From NCBI GenBank assembly GCA_017407375.1, contig JAFQWT010000124.1:1-5770 (forward strand): 5,770 nucleotides of DNA, written 5' to 3'. Shown one piece after another: positions 1 to 5,770 of the stretch. Every line of letters begins with the position of its first letter. Positions within the stretch are counted from its first letter, which is position 1. The translations under genes and the position numbers were made by a program. The DNA is from Clostridia bacterium. Lineage in GTDB: Bacteria; Bacillota; Clostridia; Oscillospirales; CAG-272. The notes beneath the pieces were generated by a model. That model did no database searches. It was not told the DNA's origin and saw only the letters and a program-made list of their open reading frames with translations.

Positions 1-1362
1 CGTGAGTATCTGACGGGCCGCCGCGGGCTTTCCATGAGCGTTATCAAGCACTTTGGGCTGGGCTATGCGCCCTACGATCCGCGCGGCTTTCTTCAGCATT
101 TTCTGGACAAGGGCTTCCGTGAGGACGAGCTGATCGCCGCTTTCCTTTGCGGCCGCAGCGAGAAAAGCGGGCTGTTGTATCAGTCCTTCCGTGACCGCGT
201 GATGTTCCCCGTGATCGACGTGACGGGCAACGTCATTGCCTTTGGTGGGCGTGTGCTTGACGATTCGCAGCCCAAGTACAAAAACTCATCCGATACCCCC
301 GTTTTCAAGAAAAGCAAGAATCTCTACGCCATGAATTTTGCCCGCCAGAGCTGCGCGGAGCGGCTCATCCTTTGCGAGGGATACATGGACGTCATTGCCA
401 TGCATGCCGCCGGGGTGACAAACGCCGTGGCAACGCTGGGCACCGCCATCACACCCGAGCAGGCGCGGCTTGTCAGCCACTATACCAAGAGCGTTGTGCT
501 TTCCTACGATAGTGACGAGGCAGGGCAGAAGGCCACCTCCCGCGCGCTTTCACTCCTGGAGCAGGTCGGGCTTTCGGTCCACGTGCTACATATCGAGGGG
601 GCCAAGGACCCTGACGAGTACATTCGTAAATTTGGGGTCGAGTCCTTCCGCCGCCTGGTGGAGGGGAGCCGCACCAAGTTCGAATTCAACATGGAAAAGA
701 CCTTCGCGCGCCACGATATCCGTCAACCGCAGGGCAAGATCAATGCGATTTCCGAGCTTTGCAACGTCATTTCCGAGGTTTATTCCGCGGCAGAAAGAGA
801 TATCTACATTACGGAGCTGTCGCGCCGCCTGGAGGTGGACCCCAAGGGGATCCGCAGTGACGTGGAGCGCGCCATGGCCCGCCGCCGGAAGGCGGAAAAG
901 CGCGACCGCATGGAGGGGATCCGTCAGGCGGCGGCCGGCTACGGCGACCGCGTGAATCCCGACAGGGTGAAGAGCCCGCAGCTTTCCAACTGCGAAAACG
1001 CCGTGCTTTCGCTGATGATGTTGCATCCCGAGCATCGCGTGGCCGCGAGGGACAAGCACGCCCTTACCGAGGAGGATTTCTTTACGGCACTCGGCAAGCG
1101 GGTATTCACGTATCTTTTGGAATGCTGCGACGGTCTGGCCCTGGATTCCTCAGAGCTGAACACACGCTTTACCGAGGAGGAGATCGGGCGTATCACGGAG
1201 ATCCGCATTTCCCGCATGGGACTCACCGACAACGGTGAGGAGGCCTTCCGTGAAAGTGTGGAGGCGCTCCGCACCGCGATGAAGCAGCGCTCCCTCCGTG
1301 AGGCAACGACCTCGCTCAGCGACCTGGATTCCCTGATCCGTGCGATGAGGAAAGAGGACTGA
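1..1362 (+). CDS. dnaG: DNA primase DnaG, 5'-truncated by the window edge
   Basis: DnaG synthesises the short RNA primers for lagging-strand replication and acts with the DnaB-type helicase at the fork. The reading frame is open from base 1, and the residues before the first ATG (position 34) already match the family (a RGLS segment before the IKHFGLGYAP block). So the ATG at 34 is internal, and the N-terminal zinc-binding domain plus part of the linker lie outside the window. Counting visible residues from base 1: the basic core motif FRDRVMFPVID at 63-73 with GGR at 82-84; a PKYKNSSDTP block at 91-100; the TOPRIM metal-binding motifs EGYMDV at 126-131 and YDSDEAG at 169-175; and a weakly conserved C-terminal helicase-binding region from about 328 to 453. 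The DSD form of the second motif, in place of the DGD of many primases, keeps both acidic residues. The 453 visible residues fit a full protein of about 600. The gene is followed after 21 bp by a sigma factor gene, the usual dnaG-rpoD order. Confidence 0.96.
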   Translation, partial: REYLTGRRGLSMSVIKHFGLGYAPYDPRGFLQHFLDKGFREDELIAAFLCGRSEKSGLLYQSFRDRVMFPVIDVTGNVIAFGGRVLDDSQPKYKNSSDTPVFKKSKNLYAMNFARQSCAERLILCEGYMDVIAMHAAGVTNAVATLGTAITPEQARLVSHYTKSVVLSYDSDEAGQKATSRALSLLEQVGLSVHVLHIEGAKDPDEYIRKFGVESFRRLVEGSRTKFEFNMEKTFARHDIRQPQGKINAISELCNVISEVYSAAERDIYITELSRRLEVDPKGIRSDVERAMARRRKAEKRDRMEGIRQAAAGYGDRVNPDRVKSPQLSNCENAVLSLMMLHPEHRVAARDKHALTEEDFFTALGKRVFTYLLECCDGLALDSSELNTRFTEEEIGRITEIRISRMGLTDNGEEAFRESVEALRTAMKQRSLREATTSLSDLDSLIRAMRKED

Positions 1363-1372
1363 CATTATTTTC

Positions 1373-1378
1373 AAGGAG
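1373..1378 (+). promoter_or_regulatory. Ribosome binding site of the first sigma gene
   Basis: AAGGAG lies 5 bases before the ATG at 1384. This supports that start over the next in-frame ATG at 1408, which has no comparable purine-rich site at the right distance. The 21-bp gap from the dnaG stop is too short for a recognisable promoter, so co-transcription with dnaG is likely. Confidence 0.85.
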
Positions 1379-1383
1379 AATGT

Positions 1384-2445
1384 ATGAGCATAGATAAAGA
1401 AAATGTAATGGACACCGCACTCCTTGGGGACACCTCTCCCATAGACGACCTTGCGGCCCAGGAGGGCGAGCTCAGAGAGGCCTATGAGATCGCCGAGGCC
1501 AACGAGCTTGGCGAGGTCCTGCCGGACGAGCTTCAGCTCCGGGCCATTGAGGCCGAGCTTGAGGAGATGGAGAAGGCCGAGAGAAACGAGGTGGCCTTTG
1601 ATGACCCCACGCTTCCGATGGACGACCCCATCCATATGTATTTTAAGGAGATCACCCGCATCCCGCTCCTCACGCGTGAGCGCGAGATCGAGCTTGCGGA
1701 GCTGGCCTCGCTTGGTAACAAGGCCGCAAGGAAGGAGCTGATCGAGGCCAACCTGCGTCTTGTCGTTAAGACCGCCAAGCGGTACGCCCAAAAGGGGCTC
1801 CTGCTTTCCGACCTCATTCAGGAGGGCAACCTCGGGCTTATGAAGGCGGTGGAGAAGTTTGACCACCGTATGGGCTACAAGTTCTCGACCTACGCCACGT
1901 GGTGGATCCGCCAGTCGATCACCCGCGCCATTGCCGATCAGGCGCGCACCATCCGCATTCCCGTGCATATGGTGGAGACCATTCAGCGCGTTTCCCGTGC
2001 GACACGGGAGCTTTTGCAGGAATACGGCCGCGAGCCCACCACGGACGAGATCGCCGAGCGCCTCGGCATGACGGGCCAGCGCGTCCGTGAGATCCTTGAG
2101 ATCGCGCGGGACCCTATCTCGCTCGAAACGCCGATCGGCGAGGAGGAGGACAGCCACATCGGTGACTTTGTGGAGGACACCGAAAGTCTTTCTCCCGCCG
2201 ACAGCGCGGCCTACGCCCTTCTGCGTGAGGAGCTTTACAAGGTGCTGGGCACTCTCACCCCGCGTGAGGAGCAGGTCCTAAAGCTCCGCTTCGGTCTGAC
2301 CGACGGGCGTATCCATACCCTCGAGGAGGTCGGGCAGGAGTTCAACATCACAAGAGAACGCATCCGCCAGATCGTCTCCAAGGCCCTGCGCAAGCTCCGT
2401 CATCCTTCCCGCGCCAAGCTTTTACGTGACTATCTTGAATACTGA
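1384..2445 (+). CDS. rpoD: RNA polymerase primary-type sigma-70 factor, upstream (divergent) copy
   Basis: This is a 353-residue sigma-70 protein that would direct core RNA polymerase to promoters. Order of parts: acidic N-terminal extension 1-79 without a recognisable region 1.1 fold; region 1.2 from DDP at 80-82; region 2 from about 119 to 190, with the YATWWIRQ melting/-10 helix ending at Q177 and T180 (equivalent to E. coli Q437 and T440); region 3 with H195 and E198 (extended -10 contacts); the sigma finger around 250-265; and region 4 from about 285, with recognition helix TRERIRQ at 323-329. Residues equivalent to E. coli R584, E585, R588 and Q589 are kept, so -35 recognition should be like TTGACA. 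Unusual residues are H84 (R99 in E. coli), S142 (L402), H161/M163 (Y421/R423) and V331-S332 (E591-A592). It sits in the normal rpoD position after dnaG but is the less canonical of the two copies. It could be a group-2 (alternative, non-essential) sigma; sequence alone does not settle this. Confidence 0.93.
   Translation: MSIDKENVMDTALLGDTSPIDDLAAQEGELREAYEIAEANELGEVLPDELQLRAIEAELEEMEKAERNEVAFDDPTLPMDDPIHMYFKEITRIPLLTREREIELAELASLGNKAARKELIEANLRLVVKTAKRYAQKGLLLSDLIQEGNLGLMKAVEKFDHRMGYKFSTYATWWIRQSITRAIADQARTIRIPVHMVETIQRVSRATRELLQEYGREPTTDEIAERLGMTGQRVREILEIARDPISLETPIGEEEDSHIGDFVEDTESLSPADSAAYALLREELYKVLGTLTPREEQVLKLRFGLTDGRIHTLEEVGQEFNITRERIRQIVSKALRKLRHPSRAKLLRDYLEY
1621..2445 (+). repeat. 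Tandem duplication, unit 1 (conserved part of the sigma gene)
   Basis: This 825-bp stretch encodes residues 80-353 of the first sigma protein. It aligns codon for codon, with no gap, to 2712-3536 in the second gene at a constant offset of 1091 bp. By hand count 198 of 274 residues are identical. The parts encoding the N-termini (1384-1620 and 2466-2711) do not align, so only the functional sigma domains remain recognisably duplicated. Confidence 0.85.
1872..1914 (+). repeat. 43-bp perfect direct repeat, copy in the first sigma gene
   Basis: These 43 bases are identical to 2963-3005. They encode the GYKFSTYATWWIRQ segment of regions 2.3-2.4. The identity includes free third positions and an uncommon TCG serine codon, while the flanking codons differ. 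It is the longest exact match I found between the two genes. It may reflect gene conversion or simply constraint plus codon bias. Confidence 0.9.
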
Positions 2446-2452
2446 ATCCGAT

Positions 2453-2457
2453 AGGAG
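2453..2457 (+). promoter_or_regulatory. Ribosome binding site of the second sigma gene
   Basis: AGGAG lies 8 bases before the ATG at 2466 and within the 20-bp gap after the first sigma gene, pointing to translation from one polycistronic message. An earlier ATG at 2461 is only 3 bases from this site and runs into TGA after two codons, so 2466 is the start. Confidence 0.85.
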
Positions 2458-2465
2458 AAAATGAC

Positions 2466-3536
2466 ATGAATCACGATATGGACATGAACGATTATCTCGG
2501 ACAGACTGCCGACGGCGTAGCCCTTGCTGAGGAGGGGATGATGAACGCCATTGAGGATATGGATGACGCCGATCTTACCAGCGCGTACTCCGAGGGGGAT
2601 GATGAGGCCGATGCCGATGCCTTCACCACGGTGGCCGAGCTTGGCGGCGGTGGGGTAGAGCAGGACAATGAGACCATTGAGAACCTGCTTGCCTCCGACT
2701 ACTTCTCGGCGGACGACCCCGTCCGTATGTACCTCAAGGACATCGGTAAGATCCCGCTGCTTTCCGCGGAGCGTGAGACCGAGCTTGCGGAGCTTGCCGC
2801 CCTCGGCAACAAGGCGGCAAAGAACGAGCTGATCAGCGCAAACCTCCGCCTTGTCGTCAGCATTGCCAAAAAGCACATCGGCAAGGGGATGCTCCTTCTT
2901 GACCTTGTGCAGGAGGGCAACCTCGGACTGATGAAGGCGGTGGAGAAGTTCGACTACCGCAAGGGCTACAAGTTCTCGACCTACGCCACGTGGTGGATCC
3001 GCCAGGCCATCTCGCGTGCTATTGCCGATCAGGCCCGCACCATCCGTATTCCCGTACATATGGTGGAGACCATTCATAAGGTCTCCCGTACCACGCGCGT
3101 GCTTTTGCAGGAGCTGGGGAGAGAGCCCACCACCGAGGAGATCGCCGAGCGCCTGGAGACGACCCCCGAGAAGATCCGTGAGATCTTGAAGATCGCGCAG
3201 GACCCCGTCTCCCTTGAGACCCCTGTGGGCGAGGAGGAGGACAGCCACCTTGGAGACTTTGTGGAGGACCACGATTCCCCGACCCCCTCGGAGACGGCCT
3301 CCTACTCTCTCCTCCGTGAGCAGCTGCAGGCGGTGCTTATGACGCTTTCCCCGCGTGAGGCCGAGGTCATTCGCCTCCGTTACGGCCTCTACAACGGCCG
3401 CCCTCTGACGCTTGAGGAGGTGGGGGAGCGCTTTGGCATTACGCGTGAGCGCATTCGCCAGATCGAGGCCAAGGCGCTCCGTAAGCTGAGATACCCCCTC
3501 CGCAGCAAGCAGCTGCGCGATTATCTCGAGCTTTAA
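2466..3536 (+). CDS. rpoD: RNA polymerase primary sigma factor (RpoD/SigA), downstream copy
   Basis: This 356-residue sigma-70 protein is probably the housekeeping sigma factor. It has a very acidic extension at 1-82, including a run of glycines and many Asp/Glu; region 1.2 from DDPVRMYLKDIG at 83; region 2 with ANLRLVVSIAKK, LDLVQEGN (L145 equals E. coli L402) and YKFSTYATWWIRQ ending at Q180; region 3 with H198 and E201; the sigma finger segment ETPVGEEEDSHLGDF; and region 4 with TRERIRQIEAKALRKLR at 326-342. The length is close to the ~371 residues of B. subtilis SigA, and the long spacer domain of E. coli RpoD is absent. Compared with the upstream copy it keeps the canonical region 1.2, region 2.2 and IEAKALRKL sequences. 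However, it has S183 where E. coli has T440, K166 where E. coli has R423, and YPLRS in place of the usual HPSRS near the C-terminus. It is the last gene of the dnaG operon and is followed by a 154-bp non-coding gap. Confidence 0.95.
   Translation: MNHDMDMNDYLGQTADGVALAEEGMMNAIEDMDDADLTSAYSEGDDEADADAFTTVAELGGGGVEQDNETIENLLASDYFSADDPVRMYLKDIGKIPLLSAERETELAELAALGNKAAKNELISANLRLVVSIAKKHIGKGMLLLDLVQEGNLGLMKAVEKFDYRKGYKFSTYATWWIRQAISRAIADQARTIRIPVHMVETIHKVSRTTRVLLQELGREPTTEEIAERLETTPEKIREILKIAQDPVSLETPVGEEEDSHLGDFVEDHDSPTPSETASYSLLREQLQAVLMTLSPREAEVIRLRYGLYNGRPLTLEEVGERFGITRERIRQIEAKALRKLRYPLRSKQLRDYLEL
2712..3536 (+). repeat. Tandem duplication, unit 2 (conserved part of the sigma gene)
   Basis: This is the partner of 1621-2445. 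It encodes residues 83-356 of the second sigma protein, aligned without a gap to residues 80-353 of the first. Identity is highest in regions 2.3-3.0 and in the -35 recognition helix. It is lowest in the linker between regions 3.2 and 4 and at the C-terminal edge of region 3.1. Confidence 0.85.
2963..3005 (+). repeat. 43-bp perfect direct repeat, copy in the second sigma gene
   Basis: Identical to 1872-1914. Shorter exact matches between the two genes flank it at the same offset, including a 21-bp match in the sigma-finger coding region (GGCGAGGAGG onward) and a 20-bp match starting CATATGGTGG. Confidence 0.9.
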
Positions 3537-3538
3537 GT

Positions 3539-3559
3539 TGGCGGTTTGCACAATTGCCA
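3539..3559 (+). terminator. Possible weak hairpin after the sigma operon
   Basis: TGGC at 3539-3542 can pair with GCCA at 3556-3559, extended inward by two G-U and two A-U pairs around a 5-base loop. The following sequence is pyrimidine-rich, with TTTTT only at 3576-3580, so it is not a textbook intrinsic terminator. It is listed because it starts 3 bases after the stop codon and some end signal is expected here. Confidence 0.25.
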
Positions 3560-3567
3560 TCCCCTCT

Positions 3568-3605
3568 TCTTGTCGTTTTTGTTCTAATCGCGTGCTTCGA
3601 CAAGA
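3568..3605. repeat. Inverted repeat just upstream of the lipoprotein promoter
   Basis: TCTTGTCG-type arms: 3569-3575 (CTTGTCG) is the exact reverse complement of 3598-3604 (CGACAAG), and a further T-A pair joins 3568 to 3605. The spacer is 22 bases. The right arm ends 17 bases before the -35 element. It could be an operator or a long-loop RNA hairpin at the end of the upstream transcript. No T-run follows the right arm directly. Confidence 0.5.
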
Positions 3606-3622
3606 GTTTATCGAAAAATTCC

Positions 3623-3651
3623 TTGACTTTACCCTTTAAAAATAGTATAAT
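3623..3651 (+). promoter_or_regulatory. Sigma-A promoter of the lipoprotein gene
   Basis: The -35 element TTGACT (3623-3628) and the -10 element TATAAT (3646-3651) are separated by exactly 17 bp. This gives 11 of 12 matches to the housekeeping consensus with the ideal spacer. An A-run (3614-3618) just upstream resembles a proximal UP element. Transcription should start near 3658-3659, giving a leader of about 32 bases. Because both sigma proteins keep the -35 reading residues, either could in principle use it. Confidence 0.9.
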
Positions 3652-3678
3652 ATCATCTGTATGTATAAGCCCAAACCT

Positions 3679-3685
3679 TAGGAGG
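3679..3685 (+). promoter_or_regulatory. Ribosome binding site of the lipoprotein gene
   Basis: TAGGAGG, a near-complete anti-SD match, lies 5 bases before the ATG at 3691. It fixes the start, which is immediately followed by the positively charged signal-peptide codons. With the strong promoter it predicts high expression. Confidence 0.9.
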
Positions 3686-3690
3686 TTGTT

Positions 3691-5760
3691 ATGAAAAAAA
3701 GAGTTCTCTCTTTTCTGCTCTGCTTGCTGATGATCCTTCCGCTGGCGCTCGTTTCCTGCGGCCCCGGTGAGGAGCCCGATGACACGACGCCCGAGGTCGA
3801 GGATCTCTACGTTAAGCCCGCAAGCCTGAACTTCTACATCATCGGTGATACCTTCAATCCCGATACGGTGGCCGAGATGCAGGAGGCCTTCAACGCTGTC
3901 TCCCGCGATCTCTATAAGACGCAGGTCCAGTTCATCTTCTGCACCGAGGCGGAGTATGAGAGCGTTGTGACGGCCAAGCTCCAGAGCGCCGCGTCCTCGA
4001 ACGAGGACTCTGCCTTCAACCGCTTTGAGAATGCTGAGGTCGAGACCGAGCTGGATGACCTGGATACCGTGATCGAGCTGTATCCCGAGATCTACAGCAA
4101 CCAGGTCGATATCCTTCTCATCACGGGTAAGGATATGTTCGATCGCCTCCATTCCAAGGGGTATCTCGCCGATATCACGGCGGATGTGGAGAACATCAAC
4201 ATCGGCATTAAGTCGCATGTCAACACCAACCTCCTTTCGGGTGCCAAGGTGGACGGCCGGCTCTACGCCGTGCCGAACAACGTCACGATCGGCACCTACA
4301 CCTACATGCTCATCAACAAGCAGCTGGCCAACCGCTATTATAACAGCAAGGCGAGCGACTTTACCAAGGTGGATTCCAATACGTATAAGACGGTCGTCAA
4401 CTACGATGCCTGCCTGAAGTTTGCCAACGACATCATGGGTGACCCCGCTGTGGCCACCGCCATGGGCGTTTCCGAGGTCTATCCTCTTGAGAGCACGTTT
4501 GAGTTCCCGACCATCAACTTCTTCCCGAAGGCAGGGGAGAACACCATCTTCGGTGTTGTTTACGAGGCCAGCACCACCTACACGCACGCGGTGAAGCTCG
4601 ATAACGTTTTCAACAATGAGGTCTACAAGAGCCACTTTGGCTTTATGCTGGAGGCCAAGACCCGCGGCTTCTGCCCTGCGGCGGGCTCCACGCCCGCAGC
4701 CGATGCCATGTACGGCATCCGCGTTCTGAAGGGCGACTACGCCGATCGCTTCAATTACACCGACGATTACTACATTTACGAGCTGGATCAGCCCCGTCTT
4801 GAGGACGAAGCTCCCTTTGAGTCGATGTTTGCCGTTTCCGCGTTTTCCGCTTCGGTCGGTCGCTCCATGGAGATCATCGAGGACCTCCTTTGCAACGACT
4901 CGGCCGTGCTCCGTAACATTCTTCAGTACGGTGTGGAGGGTGTGCATTACAACCTCAGTGAGGACGGCCTTGTGGAGCGTACGGCGGCAGGGCAGGCCTA
5001 CCGTATGAATTACAACTACACGGGCAACGTCATTTTGGCGGCGCCTTGCCTTGAGGACGGCATGGACCTCAGCTTCTCCACCTACTTCAAGCAGCAGAAC
5101 GATTCTGCCACGCGCAACCCGCTTTACGGTATGACGCCCGAGCTGCTTTGGAAGAGGACGAGAGATTCTCTTATCAACTACGCGCTGACCGAAAAGCTGA
5201 CCGATCTGATCGAGGCGGATATCCAGGCCCTCGATAACAACGCGAGCGAGATCCTGAAGGCCGCCACCCAGCTTTCTCCCGCAGAGAAGAAGGCCGAGCT
5301 GAAGGCCGCGATCCCGACCAGCCGTGTCGTTTCCGATTACAAGGATTTCTGGGCCAGCATCCGCGCGGATATCGATCCCACGGTTGAGCTGAAGGACGGT
5401 GAGGTCGCTCCTGTGATCCCCGCCGAGGTGCGCAGCTACGTCAACACCACCACGGAGACCCTCCGCCAGACGGTGACCGACGAGGCCGATGCCCACCTTT
5501 CTGCCGCGGCCGATGCCGCCTCCACGCTCATGGAGCAGGCCATGGCCTGCACCACCAAGGAGGAGCTGGATGCCCACTGCACCATGATCAAGGGGCTTGA
5601 CAGCAAGGTGAACTCTCACCCCGAGATGGCAAAGCTCCTTTACAATGCTACGGCCGGCAGCATTTATCACGGCATGCTGAAGGAGAAGGACAACACCGAA
5701 ACGTGGTCCTGGACCCTTTCCGGTGCCCTTTACGACTGGTATCTTAACATCAGTAACTAA
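3691..5760 (+). CDS. Extracellular solute-binding lipoprotein, probably of an ABC importer
   Basis: This 689-residue secreted lipoprotein probably captures a solute (possibly a sugar or oligosaccharide) outside the membrane and delivers it to an ABC permease. Residues 1-22 are a lipoprotein signal peptide: MKKR, a hydrophobic core, then the lipobox LVSC with Cys23 as the lipid anchor, followed by an acidic linker (GEEPDDTTPEVED). Two segments resemble family-1 binding proteins: NQVDILLITG (137-146) with DGRLYAVPNN (188-197), and the later helix-plus-tag region around 390-422 ending in YGVEGVHYNL (413-422). An acidic insertion lies near 100-130. The protein is longer than the usual 400-550 residues. 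From about 490 the C-terminal part is Ala/Glu/Lys-rich and probably helical, ending in an aromatic cluster (W672, W674, Y681, W683, Y684). The mature protein has seven cysteines besides Cys23. The gene has its own promoter, and no permease or ATPase gene is seen, so it may be an orphan or the first gene of a longer operon. The substrate is unknown. Confidence 0.85.
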   Translation: MKKRVLSFLLCLLMILPLALVSCGPGEEPDDTTPEVEDLYVKPASLNFYIIGDTFNPDTVAEMQEAFNAVSRDLYKTQVQFIFCTEAEYESVVTAKLQSAASSNEDSAFNRFENAEVETELDDLDTVIELYPEIYSNQVDILLITGKDMFDRLHSKGYLADITADVENINIGIKSHVNTNLLSGAKVDGRLYAVPNNVTIGTYTYMLINKQLANRYYNSKASDFTKVDSNTYKTVVNYDACLKFANDIMGDPAVATAMGVSEVYPLESTFEFPTINFFPKAGENTIFGVVYEASTTYTHAVKLDNVFNNEVYKSHFGFMLEAKTRGFCPAAGSTPAADAMYGIRVLKGDYADRFNYTDDYYIYELDQPRLEDEAPFESMFAVSAFSASVGRSMEIIEDLLCNDSAVLRNILQYGVEGVHYNLSEDGLVERTAAGQAYRMNYNYTGNVILAAPCLEDGMDLSFSTYFKQQNDSATRNPLYGMTPELLWKRTRDSLINYALTEKLTDLIEADIQALDNNASEILKAATQLSPAEKKAELKAAIPTSRVVSDYKDFWASIRADIDPTVELKDGEVAPVIPAEVRSYVNTTTETLRQTVTDEADAHLSAAADAASTLMEQAMACTTKEELDAHCTMIKGLDSKVNSHPEMAKLLYNATAGSIYHGMLKEKDNTETWSWTLSGALYDWYLNISN

Positions 5761-5770
5761 AAAAAGCGCC
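5759..5770 (+). terminator. Possible start of an intrinsic terminator, cut by the window edge
   Basis: Seven A residues spanning the stop codon are followed by GCGCC at the window end. An A-run followed by a GC-rich arm directly after a stop codon is the typical front half of a (bidirectional-looking) terminator, but the loop, second arm and T-run are out of view. Confidence 0.3.

Noticed and set aside
34..36. ATG as the start of the primase gene
   Set aside because: The frame is open to base 1 and the upstream residues already match DnaG; no ribosome binding site precedes this ATG.
470..955. 161-residue frame in another phase inside dnaG
   Set aside because: It is Arg/Ser/Pro-rich out-of-frame translation of a clearly conserved primase sequence.
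1363..1383. Internal promoter between dnaG and the first sigma gene
   Set aside because: The 21-bp gap is AT-rich but has no -35/-10 pair; a promoter inside the dnaG coding region could not be identified by eye.
2461..2469. Two-codon frame (ATG ACA TGA) overlapping the start of the second sigma gene
   Set aside because: The ATG is only 3 bases from the ribosome binding site, too close for efficient use. A stop overlapping the next start could act in reinitiation, but nothing else supports it.
2430..3560. 376-residue minus-strand frame opposite the second sigma gene
   Set aside because: Same mirror effect. A similar long frame (1150-2157) lies opposite the first sigma gene, showing it is a by-product of the shared codon pattern.
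3661..3681. Six-codon leader frame (MYKPKP) whose stop overlaps the lipoprotein ribosome binding site
   Set aside because: It begins 2-3 bases after the predicted transcription start with no ribosome binding site, and its codons show no run of one amino acid suggestive of attenuation.
3439..5670. 743-residue open frame on the minus strand covering the lipoprotein gene, its promoter and the end of the second sigma gene
   Set aside because: It is the codon mirror of GC-rich plus-strand genes (rich in Leu, Gly, Val, His, Arg), shows no known motif, and runs opposite to genes with clear families, promoter and ribosome binding site.

Overview
The window looks like chromosomal DNA from a low-redox Gram-positive bacterium, most probably a GC-rich Clostridia (Bacillota) lineage. 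The grounds are a dnaG-rpoD gene order, strong AGGAG-type ribosome binding sites, a near-consensus housekeeping promoter inside an AT-rich gap, and a lipobox-type solute-binding lipoprotein, all combined with strong G/C preference at third codon positions. The lineage is an inference from style, not from a match to a named species. All four genes lie on the + strand.

Positions 1-3536 are a replication/transcription operon. It opens inside dnaG (DNA primase, 5' end cut off by the window). After 21 bp comes a group-1-type sigma-70 gene (1384-2445), and after only 20 bp a second full-length sigma-70 gene (2466-3536). The two sigma proteins align without a gap over their last 274 residues at about 72% identity by hand count, while their acidic N-terminal ~80 residues are unrelated. 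The downstream copy keeps more of the canonical core-binding and -10 residues. The upstream copy, although it sits in the usual rpoD position behind dnaG, carries several substitutions at normally fixed positions. This tandem pair is the most notable feature of the window.

Positions 3537-3690 form a 154-bp non-coding gap. It holds a possible weak hairpin after the second sigma gene, an inverted repeat, and an excellent sigma-A promoter (TTGACT, 17 bp, TATAAT).

Positions 3691-5760 encode a 689-residue extracellular solute-binding lipoprotein, probably the binding component of an ABC importer. It is transcribed from its own promoter, and no permease or ATPase gene is visible. The last 10 bases begin with an A-run followed by GCGCC, possibly the front of a terminator cut by the window edge.

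The first three genes form the macromolecular-synthesis unit (primer synthesis for replication plus promoter recognition for RNA polymerase). The lipoprotein is a separate transcription unit with no obvious functional tie to them. I saw no tRNA, rRNA, CRISPR array, insertion sequence or attachment site. I did not recognise a dedicated novel system beyond the duplicated primary sigma factor.
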